Assembly (NCBI GenBank): GCA_910588125.1
Contig: CAJUPI010000052.1
Location: 1-23,039 of the forward strand
Length of the DNA stretch: 23,039 nt
Direction: 5' to 3'
Origin: an uncultured Lachnospiraceae bacterium
Lineage (GTDB): Bacteria; Bacillota; Clostridia; Lachnospirales; Lachnospiraceae
Position numbers and translations under genes: made by a program. The first letter of the stretch is position 1; each line of letters begins with the position of its first letter. Positions 8,483 through 15,443 of the stretch are shown here, in pieces. Under the pieces are notes generated by a model that ran no database searches, was not told the origin of the DNA, and saw only the letters and a program-made list of their open reading frames with translations.

Positions 8483-8965
8483 ATGTCCGTGGGAAAGATT
8501 TTTAAATTTCATAATGATTTAGATACGGATCAGATTATTGCGTCGCAATATTTATTATTGCCAACTATCGAGGAGATGAAAGTACATACGTTTGAATCGT
8601 TGGATCCTAAGTTTCCTCAAAAGATCCGGCCGGGAGATTATGTAGTGGGGGGCGAAAATTTCGGTTGCGGTTCTTCCCGGGAGCAGGCGCCGAGCGTGCT
8701 GAAGGCATTGGGAGTGAAGGCCGTGGTGGCGAAGTCTTTTGCGCGGATTTTTTACCGCAACGCCATCAATATCGGGTTGCCGGTGATTGTATGCAAGGAA
8801 TTGCCGGATGCGGTGGCCGACGGGGATGAGATGGAGCTTTCTCTGACAGAAGGGGTGGCCAGAAGCGGTGGCAAAGAGTTTTCCTGTACGAAGCTGCCGG
8901 AGTATATGCAGCAGATTTTAAGCCAGGGCGGGCTGATTGCGTCGCTGAATAAGGAGGTGTGGTGA
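8483..8965 (+). CDS. LeuD-type small subunit, 3-isopropylmalate dehydratase/homoaconitase family (pair 1)
   Basis: Small (swivel-domain) subunit of 160 aa of a two-subunit aconitase-family hydro-lyase, the length usual for the short archaeal-type LeuD/HacB branch. It shows DLDTDQI near residue 13, the specificity loop SQYLLLPT near residue 22, the family signature GCGSSREQAP near 60, and KSFARIFYRNAIN near 82. The start was chosen because AGGAGG lies at 8473-8478 and the promoter at 8425-8454 rules out the longer in-frame start at 8411. It overlaps the large subunit gene by one base, so the two are translationally coupled. The reaction would be dehydration and rehydration of a hydroxy-di- or tricarboxylate. 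The loop is neither of the versions I associate with isopropylmalate (YLVY) or homoaconitate (YLRT), so the substrate is open. Confidence 0.88.
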   Translation: MSVGKIFKFHNDLDTDQIIASQYLLLPTIEEMKVHTFESLDPKFPQKIRPGDYVVGGENFGCGSSREQAPSVLKALGVKAVVAKSFARIFYRNAINIGLPVIVCKELPDAVADGDEMELSLTEGVARSGGKEFSCTKLPEYMQQILSQGGLIASLNKEVW

Positions 8966-10215
8966 TGGGAATGACAATTGCCGAGAAGATCATTGCCCGG
9001 GCAGCCGGGGTGGAATCCGTCCGTCCGGGGGATATCCATACGGTTAATTTGGACAGGATGATGAGCAATGACGGAACCACGCATCTGACCGTGGATATGT
9101 ATTATAATAAGTTGAAACATCCGCGGATTGCAGATACGAAAAAAATGGTATTCATAGTGGATCACAACGTGCCCTCTGACAGTGCCAAGACAGCAGGATC
9201 CCAGAAGAAGATGCGTGATTTTGCCAGGGAGCATGGGATTGACTTCTGGGAGGGGAAAGGGGTGTGCCATCAGATTATGATGGAGCACTATGTTTGCCCT
9301 GGAGAGCTGATATTTGGCGCGGACAGCCATACCTGTACATACGGTGCCCTGGGAGCTTTTGGGACTGGTGTGGGATGTACGGATCTGCTGTATGGCATGG
9401 TGACCGGGACATCCTGGGTACTGGTGCCGGAGACCGTAAAGTTCAATCTTACCGGCCGGTTGCCGCAGGGAGTATATCCGCGGGATTTGATGCTGACGAT
9501 CATCGGGGAAATCGGGGCCAACGGCGTGAATTATCAGGTGATGGAGTTTGGCGGCGACGGGGCGAAGACCCTTAGTGTCAATGACCGGATGGTACTGTGC
9601 AATCTGGCAGTAGAGGCCGGGGCCAAGACGGCTCTTTTCGAAGCAGATGAGATTGCACTGGCATATCTCAGGAGCCGGGGGCGGGAACCGAAGGCGGTAT
9701 TTACGAGCGATCCGGATGCCGTCTATGCGAGAGAATATACGTTTGATCTTTCCCGGATTGTTCCGGTGGCGGCAAAGCCGGACTTTGTGGACGCGGTGGT
9801 TCCGGCATCCGAGGTGTGCGGCGTACCGATTGACGAGGCGTTTCTTGGTTCCTGCAATAATGGGCGGATTGACGAGCTGCGTGTGGGGGCGGCGATTTTG
9901 AAGGGCCGGAAGGTGGCAGAGCATGTGCGTTTTCTGGTAGTGCCGGCCAGTCAGGAGATTTATTTGCAGGCGATGGAGGAAGGACTGATTCAAATCTTCA
10001 TGGAGAGTGGCGCAATCGTGATGAATCCCAATTGCAGTGTCTGCTGGGGGAGTTGCCAGGGCGTGATCGGAGAGAATGAAGTTCTGATCAGTACTGGCAC
10101 CAGAAACTTTAAAGGCAGGGCAGGGCATCCCAGCTCGAAGGTATATTTGGGTTCGGCTGCCACTGTGACGGCCTCAGCGATTAAAGGAGAGATCTGCACG
10201 GCAGATATGCTGTGA
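8965..10215 (+). CDS. LeuC-type large subunit, 3-isopropylmalate dehydratase/homoaconitase family (pair 1)
   Basis: Catalytic large subunit of 416 aa that would bind a [4Fe-4S] cluster. The three expected cluster cysteines are present: Cys297 in GSCNNGR, and Cys357 and Cys360 in NCSVC. ADSHTCTYGALGAF, near residue 118, is the conserved aconitase-fold histidine region. The first cluster motif reads GSCNNGR where GSCTNGR is usual. The start ATG at 8965 has AAGGAGG seven bases upstream and shares its A with the stop codon of the small subunit. Gene order is small then large, the reverse of classical leuCD. No leuA, leuB or other leucine gene is nearby. Isopropylmalate, homoaconitate-like or methylmalate-type substrates are all possible. 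Confidence 0.88.
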   Translation: MGMTIAEKIIARAAGVESVRPGDIHTVNLDRMMSNDGTTHLTVDMYYNKLKHPRIADTKKMVFIVDHNVPSDSAKTAGSQKKMRDFAREHGIDFWEGKGVCHQIMMEHYVCPGELIFGADSHTCTYGALGAFGTGVGCTDLLYGMVTGTSWVLVPETVKFNLTGRLPQGVYPRDLMLTIIGEIGANGVNYQVMEFGGDGAKTLSVNDRMVLCNLAVEAGAKTALFEADEIALAYLRSRGREPKAVFTSDPDAVYAREYTFDLSRIVPVAAKPDFVDAVVPASEVCGVPIDEAFLGSCNNGRIDELRVGAAILKGRKVAEHVRFLVVPASQEIYLQAMEEGLIQIFMESGAIVMNPNCSVCWGSCQGVIGENEVLISTGTRNFKGRAGHPSSKVYLGSAATVTASAIKGEICTADML

Positions 10216-10264
10216 CAGAGGATAGCAGCCCGGATAGCCAGAATGATTTCTGACAGAGAATAGC
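10213..10264. repeat. Pair of 14-bp direct repeats in the linker between hydro-lyase pairs
   Basis: TGACAGAGGATAGC at 10213-10226 recurs as TGACAGAGAATAGC at 10251-10264, one mismatch, 24 bp between them. The first copy includes the stop codon of the pair 1 large subunit. The repeats lie in the 95-bp gap before pair 2, which otherwise shows no terminator and no clear promoter, so the four genes are likely one transcript. Confidence 0.5.
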
Positions 10265-10310
10265 CGGAGATATTTGATGATTAATATGGGGGAAAGGAAA
10301 CAGGACACCT

Positions 10311-10802
10311 ATGGAACAGTTTACAGGCAGGGTCTGGAGGTTGGGAGACGATATTGATACGGATATCATTATTCCGACGGAGTATTTGGCCCTGAAAACG
10401 ATTGAAGAGATGAAGCAGTATGGTTTTTTACCTTTACGGCCGGAGCTGGCAGCACAGATACGCTCCGGGGATATGATTGTGGCTGGAAAGAATTTTGGCT
10501 GCGGCTCTTCCCGGGAACAGGCGCCAGAAGTGATCAAAGCTCTGGGGATCCGCTGTGTGATAGCAAAATCCTTTGCACGGATTTTTTTCCGCAATGCCAT
10601 CAACAATGGCTTGCTGTTGATTGAGCAGCCAGATTTGTATGATGATGTGAAAGAGGGAGATACGATAACGGTTCACGTGAACCAGGCCGTGGATTATCGG
10701 GAAAGGCAGTATCCGATCACATCCCTGCCGGAAAACCTGGTAGAGATTATCCGCGCCGGCGGCCTGGTAAAGGCAATGCGCCGGCGTAATGGCCTTGCCT
10801 GA
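10311..10802 (+). CDS. LeuD-type small subunit, 3-isopropylmalate dehydratase/homoaconitase family (pair 2)
   Basis: Small subunit of 163 aa, paralogous to the one at 8483. Shared landmarks are DIDTDIIIPTEYL near residue 14, TIEEMKQYGF, GKNFGCGSSREQAP near 57 and KSFARIFFRNAINNGL near 82. The specificity loop reads TEYLALKT, different from pair 1, and the C-terminal third has diverged strongly. A GGAAAGGAAA-type ribosome site lies upstream, somewhat further than usual. It belongs to the same operon as pair 1 and is followed by its own large subunit after 50 bp. It probably assembles with that large subunit rather than the pair 1 subunit, but cross-pairing cannot be excluded. Confidence 0.87.
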   Translation: MEQFTGRVWRLGDDIDTDIIIPTEYLALKTIEEMKQYGFLPLRPELAAQIRSGDMIVAGKNFGCGSSREQAPEVIKALGIRCVIAKSFARIFFRNAINNGLLLIEQPDLYDDVKEGDTITVHVNQAVDYRERQYPITSLPENLVEIIRAGGLVKAMRRRNGLA

Positions 10803-10852
10803 GCGCTGCTAAACAGGAACTGTTATGTTTATTGCGAGGAGGATGCAGAAAA

Positions 10853-12100
10853 ATGGGACAGACCATGATTGAAAAGATCATAGCCCACAATATCGGTGTG
10901 GAGTCGGTAAAGCCAGGCGATATTGTCACAACAAAAGTGGACCGGGTGATGTTGGATGATATTATGATTCCATTTATTGTGGATAAATTTCATGAGATGG
11001 GTTTTACTAAGGTATGGGATCCAGATAAAGTAGTGCTGATTTATGACCATCTGGTGCCAGCCAGCCAGCAGGATGATACCCGCCATTATCGGGTGGGGGA
11101 TGCCTTTGTGAAGGAATATGGGTTGACGCATGTGCACCGCAGTGATGGAATCTGCCATCAGTTAATGACGGAAGCCGGTTATGTGAAGCCGGGAGATGTG
11201 GTTTTTGGTACAGACAGCCATACGACAACTTATGGGTGTGTGGGGGCATTTTCCACTGGCATTGGTTATACGGAAATGGCGGCTATTCTGGGAACCGGCA
11301 ATCTGTGGGTAAAAGTTCCGGAGACGATCCGGGTTGAGATCGAGGGGACTTTGCCGGAAGGGGTGATGTCCAAGGATATTATCCTGCGGCTGATAGGGGA
11401 TCTGGGAGCCGACGGTGCCACCTACCGGGCACTGGAATTTGCTGGCTCGACGGTTGACAATATGACGGTGGCCAGCAGGATGACAATGGCCAATATGGCG
11501 ATTGAGGCCGGTGCGAAATGTGCGATGTTTACACCAGACGAGAAAACGGCGGAATATTGCGGGATACAACTGGATGATATTCAAAAAGGTTTAAAGGGAG
11601 ATGAGGACGCCGGTTATTTTCGGACGATGAGATATCAGGCGGAGGACTTCGAACCGGTGATGGCCTGCCCGTCTCAGGTTGATAAAATCCGCAGGGCCAG
11701 TGAATTGGAGGGGATTCCTATTGACCAGGTATTTATCGGTTCCTGTACTAATGGACGGCTGGAGGATTTGCAGGCGGCGGCAAAGGTACTGGCAGGAAAA
11801 AGGGTAGCGCCTTTTGTGAAATTAATTGTAACTCCGGCCAGCCGCAAGGTATATGAGGAGGCGCTGGCTTGTGGGACATTGCAAATCCTGGCAAAAGCAG
11901 GGGCGATTATCACGCATCCAGGCTGTGGGCTGTGTTGTGGCCGCACAGGAGGAATTTTGTGTGACGGAGAACGGGTGGTAGCTACCAATAACCGTAATTT
12001 CCTTGGACGTATGGGGACTTCCCAGGTGGAGATCTATTTGGCTTCGCCGGCGACAGCGGCGGCCTGTGCGGTGGCCGGAAAGATTACTGCCAATAGTTAG
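10853..12100 (+). CDS. LeuC-type large subunit, 3-isopropylmalate dehydratase/homoaconitase family (pair 2)
   Basis: Catalytic [4Fe-4S] large subunit of 415 aa. Cluster cysteines are Cys298 in GSCTNGR, and Cys358 and Cys361 in HPGCGLCCG. TDSHTTTYGCVGAFSTGIG is the conserved substrate-binding histidine region. AGGAGGA at 10837-10843 sets the start; an in-frame TTG at 10832 sits before that site and is unlikely. This paralogue keeps the canonical cluster motif that pair 1 has changed. Its N-terminus (MGQTMIEKI, VDRVMLDD) and tail (NNRNFLGRMG) resemble, as I recall them, the 2,3-dimethylmalate dehydratase DmdA branch as well as LeuC/HacA, so the substrate is uncertain. No other nicotinate fermentation gene is seen. 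The operon ends 108 bp later in an intrinsic terminator. Confidence 0.87.
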   Translation: MGQTMIEKIIAHNIGVESVKPGDIVTTKVDRVMLDDIMIPFIVDKFHEMGFTKVWDPDKVVLIYDHLVPASQQDDTRHYRVGDAFVKEYGLTHVHRSDGICHQLMTEAGYVKPGDVVFGTDSHTTTYGCVGAFSTGIGYTEMAAILGTGNLWVKVPETIRVEIEGTLPEGVMSKDIILRLIGDLGADGATYRALEFAGSTVDNMTVASRMTMANMAIEAGAKCAMFTPDEKTAEYCGIQLDDIQKGLKGDEDAGYFRTMRYQAEDFEPVMACPSQVDKIRRASELEGIPIDQVFIGSCTNGRLEDLQAAAKVLAGKRVAPFVKLIVTPASRKVYEEALACGTLQILAKAGAIITHPGCGLCCGRTGGILCDGERVVATNNRNFLGRMGTSQVEIYLASPATAAACAVAGKITANS

Positions 12101-12207
12101 TTTTTTGAGGGGTTCGCCGTCACGTAGGGCGGTAAACAGATGCCGGCTGCAGGTGTTCCCCGCCATCCAATAGCATATTGCAGGCCCTTTGGCTGGCTTG
12201 ATTTTTG

Positions 12208-12243
12208 GAGTCCCTGGCATTGCCGTGCCGGGGATTCTTTTTT
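12208..12243 (+). terminator. Intrinsic terminator of the hydro-lyase operon
   Basis: A 12-bp stem, GAGTCCCTGGCA (12208-12219) with TGCCGGGGATTC (12226-12237), including two G-T pairs, closes a 6-nt loop and is followed by six T residues (12238-12243). The 107 bp between the last stop and this hairpin hold no gene that I can see. Confidence 0.88.
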
Positions 12244-12406
12244 AATTGATTACAATTAACCAAAATGTAATATATTTGTAACAAATTAAGAGCGAATATG
12301 AAATAAAAAACACGATAAAAAGCCAGTTGTATTTGGTTAAAGCTGATAAAAAAATGTGTTTCCAAAAAAAATGCACATTAAATATGACAAAAATATTAAA
12401 AAAGCA
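12242..12406. other. AT-rich upstream region with a perfect palindrome
   Basis: This stretch is far richer in A and T than its surroundings, with many A-tracts phased through it. A perfect inverted repeat, TTAATTG/CAATTAA around ATTA (12242-12259), directly follows the terminator T-run. The A-tracts end just before the -35 box at 12407, where they could act as an UP element or bend the DNA. No open frame with a ribosome site was found. Confidence 0.45.
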
Positions 12407-12436
12407 TTGACTTTTTTTCTGGTCTCCCACTATAAT
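12407..12436 (+). promoter_or_regulatory. Promoter of the cell wall hydrolase gene
   Basis: TTGACT (12407-12412) and a perfect TATAAT (12431-12436) are separated by 18 bp, preceded by A-rich DNA. Transcription would start near 12443, giving an untranslated leader of about 114 nt. The -35 is close to the vegetative consensus; no sporulation-sigma pattern was recognised. Confidence 0.75.
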
Positions 12437-12520
12437 AGCCAACAAAGTTAGAAAATGAGTGTTTTTTGGATTTATGTCCCACTTTCGACAATTTTTGGCA
12501 AAGAATTTGGGAAGAGATTA

Positions 12521-12550
12521 TTTTATCATGGAAATGATAAGAAAAGAGGT
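12521..12550 (+). promoter_or_regulatory. Stem-loop with GNRA-type loop abutting the ribosome site
   Basis: TTATCAT (12523-12529) pairs perfectly with ATGATAA (12534-12540) around the loop GGAA, which fits GNRA. One G-T and one A-T pair extend the stem to 12521/12542. The stem ends inside or next to the AAGAGGTG ribosome site of the hydrolase gene, so it could affect translation. Confidence 0.45.
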
Positions 12551-12556
12551 GTAAGT

Positions 12557-13444
12557 ATGCTGACAGGGAACACATTTTTCTTTTGTATTTGCAACAGGGT
12601 AAAGCCAATAGCCAGAAGAACGGCAGGAATTGTGATGGCGCTTTGCCGGTATTCCGTTATTCTGGTGGCAGGGGTTGCCTTGTCCGGAGCATTGACAATT
12701 GTTTTTGCAAGACTGGATAAAGAAGGCCGAACGGCTTTGACCGTATATGCGGAGACTGGTTCGACGATACCGGAAGAGGATAACGATATGAAAAAAGCGC
12801 AGGAGCTGGCGGGAGCAACCGTGGCGGAGGAGGTATTTGCCATGAGGGAGGCCCGAAGGCAGCGCCAGGAGAATATAGAAAAAGCGAAGGCAGCCATGCA
12901 GCAGGCAGAAGCAGAGCGTATGGCAGAAGCAGAAAGCAGTAAGGTGGTGGAGGCAGGAAAGGCGGAAGAGAAGACGGATGAGGTTAAGCAGAATGGCCCC
13001 GGAATAAAGTCCGAGGCATCCGGGGACGAAAGCCAGGAGGAGCATGCCAGACAGGCATCTGCCGGGATACGCTATTCCCAGCAGGATTATGAGGTTTTGC
13101 AGAGAATTGTGGAGGCAGAGGCTGGAATCTGTGATACCAAAGGAAGGATCCTGGTAGCCAATGTAGTGATTAACCGGGTAAAGAGCAGTGAATTTCCCGA
13201 TACCATCACGGGAGTGGTGTATCAGAAATCTCAGTTTTCACCGGTCAGAGATGGTTCTCTGAATTCCTGTACCGTATCGCCGGAGACGGTAGAAGCAGTC
13301 GATCGGGCGCTGGCAGGGGAGGATTATTCGCAGGGAGCTCTGTATTTTATGAATCGCCGCCGTTCGCGTTCCAAAAGTGTGAGCTGGTTTGACAACAGCC
13401 TGACATACCTTTTTCAACATGATCGGCATGAATTTTTTAAGTAA
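12557..13444 (+). CDS. Membrane-anchored SleB/CwlJ-type cell wall hydrolase
   Basis: Protein of 295 aa that probably cleaves peptidoglycan outside the membrane. A single membrane helix at about 31-50 is preceded by a basic segment. A low-complexity Ala/Glu/Gln-rich stretch (about 75-150) is likely a coiled-coil spacer. From about 172 to the end is a Hydrolase_2 (SleB-type) domain, with EAEAG matching the catalytic-Glu region, then VVINRVKSSEFPDTITGV, QFSPV and GALYFMN. SleB homologues act as lytic transglycosylases on spore cortex; members in vegetative cells trim wall. The TM-plus-spacer layout differs from secreted SleB with its LysM or PG-binding domain. The start at 12557 has AAGAGGTG upstream; a longer in-frame ATG at 12455 has no ribosome site. 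It is expressed alone, from its own promoter. Confidence 0.85.
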   Translation: MLTGNTFFFCICNRVKPIARRTAGIVMALCRYSVILVAGVALSGALTIVFARLDKEGRTALTVYAETGSTIPEEDNDMKKAQELAGATVAEEVFAMREARRQRQENIEKAKAAMQQAEAERMAEAESSKVVEAGKAEEKTDEVKQNGPGIKSEASGDESQEEHARQASAGIRYSQQDYEVLQRIVEAEAGICDTKGRILVANVVINRVKSSEFPDTITGVVYQKSQFSPVRDGSLNSCTVSPETVEAVDRALAGEDYSQGALYFMNRRRSRSKSVSWFDNSLTYLFQHDRHEFFK

Positions 13445-13552
13445 ATCCCCATGCCGCTTTCTCGGCACTGCCATGGATGAAAGGCGCAGACCTACCGGAA
13501 GGGTTCGACACTTTCATAGTAAAGATTTTGTAAAAATTCTCTTCCTTCTTTA

Positions 13553-13581
13553 TTGACTTTTAATTCACAAAGTGAGATAAT
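13553..13581 (+). promoter_or_regulatory. Strong promoter of pckA
   Basis: TTGACT (13553-13558) and GATAAT (13576-13581) are separated by the ideal 17 bp, with T- and A-rich DNA upstream. Each box differs from consensus at one position. Predicted transcription start is near 13588. Confidence 0.78.
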
Positions 13582-13587
13582 AAAAGC

Positions 13588-13620
13588 AAATTTCGATTTA
13601 CGAAGTTTAGATTAAGGAGG
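13588..13620 (+). promoter_or_regulatory. Predicted 5'-terminal stem-loop and strong ribosome site of pckA mRNA
   Basis: AAATTTCG (13588-13595) pairs with CGAAGTTT (13601-13608) around ATTTA, with one G-T pair. If the promoter call is right, the mRNA starts on or next to this stem. AAGGAGG (13614-13620) follows, seven bases before the start codon. Terminal 5' stems of this kind are known to stabilise some Bacillus mRNAs; that role is inferred here. Confidence 0.45.
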
Positions 13621-13627
13621 AAGTGTA

Positions 13628-15325
13628 ATGGCAACAAAAGCGTATTACCCAATCAGTGAGATCGGCAAGGGAAAGACTGGCTTTTCCAAGACCAGATCAA
13701 TCATCGAAGCTGCTTTTTATGGCAACAATGTAGTGAAGGTAAACACTCTGAAGGAAGCGTATGAACTGGCGAAGAACTCTCCGGGAACGATCGTGACTGA
13801 TATGCCGGTTTACAGAGGCGAGGAGTTCGGCCTGGAAAAAGATGCCAAAGTGCTTCTGTTTAATGACGGCGCGATCACCGGCCGTTATGCTACCGCCCGC
13901 CGCATTGCCGGAGAGCCCGGTGTGGATTGCAATGCTCTGGACATTGTTGCCATGGACGCTGTGTATGAGTCCCGCTGGAAAACCATGTACCATGCAGAGG
14001 TATTTGTAGGTCTGGATCCGGAGTTTATGGTGAAAGCTCACCTGTTGCTGCCGGAGGGAGAAGAGAACATCATGTATAACTGGATGCTGAACTTCCAGTA
14101 TATGTCAGATGAGTACGTAAAGATGTACAAAAATTCCAAGCCGGTAGGTGATGGCAAGGAAGCAGACATTTATATTTTCTCGGATCCGCAGTGGACAGGC
14201 TCCGATCGTCCTAACGTATCTTTAGATTGCCTGTCTGACCCGCAGAAGAAGACTCTGTGCTATTTCAATACCGAAACCAATTGTGCCTGCATTCTGGGTA
14301 TGAGATATTTTGGTGAGCATAAGAAGGGCACCCTGACCATGGCCTGGGCGATTGCCAACCGCAATGGCTATGCTTCCTGCCACGGCGGACAGAAGGAGTA
14401 TCTGCTGGCTGACGGTAAGAAGTATGTGGCTTCTGTGTACGGTCTGTCTGGATCCGGCAAATCTACTCTGACCCATGCAAAGCATGGCGGCAAGTATGAA
14501 ATTAAGGTTCTGCACGATGATGCCTTTGTGATCAATACGGATACCTGTGCATCCATCGCTCTGGAGCCAACCTATTTTGATAAGACTGCCGATTATCCTA
14601 CCGGATGTGAGGATAATAAGTATCTGTTGACTGCACAGAACTGCTCCGCAACGCTCGACGACGAGGGCAAGCTGCAGCTGGTAACCGAGGATATCCGGAA
14701 CGGCAACGGCCGTGCCATCAAGTCCAAATTGTGGTCTCCGAACCGGGTGGACAAGATTGATGCCCCGGTAAATGCTATTTTCTGGATCATGAAGGATCCG
14801 ACCATTCCGCCGGTCGTGAAGTTAAAAGGCGCTTCCCTGGCTTCTGTTATGGGTGCAACCCTGGCTACCAAGCGTTCTTCCGCAGAACGTCTGGCTCCTG
14901 GTGTAGATCCCAACAAGCTGGTAGTGGTTCCTTATGCGAATCCATTCCGCACCTATCCGCTGGCCAATGATTATGAGAAGTTCAAAAAGCTGGTTGAGGA
15001 GAAGAACGTAGACTGTTATATCGTCAATACCGGTGATTTCATGGGCAAGAAGGTAAAACCGGCCGATACCCTGGGCATTTTGGAAGCGATTGTAGAAGGC
15101 AAGGCAGATTTCCATAAATGGGGCCCGTTCTCCGACATCGAGATCCTGGATTGGGAAGGCTTTGTGCCGGATATGGAGGATGCAGAATATGTAGGCCAGT
15201 TAAAGGCCCGTATGAATGACCGTGTCAATGAGATCAAGAACTTTGCAGAGGCGAAGGAAGGCTATGACAAGTTGCCGGATGATGCATTGGCTGCAATCCA
15301 GAAGGTAGTGGATGAGCTGGGCTGA
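13628..15325 (+). CDS. pckA: Phosphoenolpyruvate carboxykinase (ATP)
   Basis: Cytosolic enzyme of 565 aa that interconverts oxaloacetate plus ATP with PEP, CO2 and ADP. In fermenting anaerobes it often runs towards oxaloacetate to feed succinate or amino acid synthesis. The P-loop GLSGSGKST begins at residue 272 and the metal-binding HDDAFVI follows about 25 residues later; GRYATARR lies near 85 and ANPFRTYPL near 438. Length is a little above the roughly 540 aa of the enteric enzyme. Codon choice is visibly more biased than in neighbouring genes, with many CTG, ACC, AAG and GGC codons, which fits high expression together with the strong promoter. It is transcribed alone and ends in a stem-loop at 15391. 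Confidence 0.94.
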   Translation: MATKAYYPISEIGKGKTGFSKTRSIIEAAFYGNNVVKVNTLKEAYELAKNSPGTIVTDMPVYRGEEFGLEKDAKVLLFNDGAITGRYATARRIAGEPGVDCNALDIVAMDAVYESRWKTMYHAEVFVGLDPEFMVKAHLLLPEGEENIMYNWMLNFQYMSDEYVKMYKNSKPVGDGKEADIYIFSDPQWTGSDRPNVSLDCLSDPQKKTLCYFNTETNCACILGMRYFGEHKKGTLTMAWAIANRNGYASCHGGQKEYLLADGKKYVASVYGLSGSGKSTLTHAKHGGKYEIKVLHDDAFVINTDTCASIALEPTYFDKTADYPTGCEDNKYLLTAQNCSATLDDEGKLQLVTEDIRNGNGRAIKSKLWSPNRVDKIDAPVNAIFWIMKDPTIPPVVKLKGASLASVMGATLATKRSSAERLAPGVDPNKLVVVPYANPFRTYPLANDYEKFKKLVEEKNVDCYIVNTGDFMGKKVKPADTLGILEAIVEGKADFHKWGPFSDIEILDWEGFVPDMEDAEYVGQLKARMNDRVNEIKNFAEAKEGYDKLPDDALAAIQKVVDELG

Positions 15326-15390
15326 GTGGTCAAAAGAAAGAAACAAGTGAGACTGCTGTGAGGATTTTGGCAGAGTTTTGAAGAGGCAGC

Positions 15391-15430
15391 AAGCCGGGAA
15401 CTAGGGAGTTTCCGGCTTCCTCTTATATTT
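15391..15430 (+). terminator. Probable intrinsic terminator after pckA
   Basis: AAGCCGGGAACT (15391-15402) pairs over 12 bp, with one G-T pair, with AGTTTCCGGCTT (15407-15418) around AGGG. The stem can extend through GAGG (15383-15386) with CCTC (15419-15422). The tail TCTTATATTT is T-rich but interrupted, so leaky termination into the next gene is likely. Confidence 0.7.
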
Positions 15431-15443
15431 GACAGGAGAGCGG

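Noticed and set aside
8752..10128. Open frame of 458 codons on the minus strand opposite the pair 1 hydro-lyase genes.
   Set aside because: It overlaps two well-supported genes completely, its translation is rich in His, Cys, Arg and Pro with no recognisable domain, and it has no ribosome site. It is a by-product of GC-rich third positions on the coding strand.
8292..12119. Shared string GAGGGGTWCGCCG at 8292-8304 and 12107-12119, flanking the hydro-lyase operon like an attachment-site pair.
   Set aside because: Only 13 bp with one mismatch, similarity does not extend, and no integrase or other mobility gene lies between them. Chance is the likeliest cause.
13449..13476. Possible terminator after the cell wall hydrolase (CCATG paired with CATGG).
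   Set aside because: The stem is interrupted by an uneven bulge and no T-run follows it.
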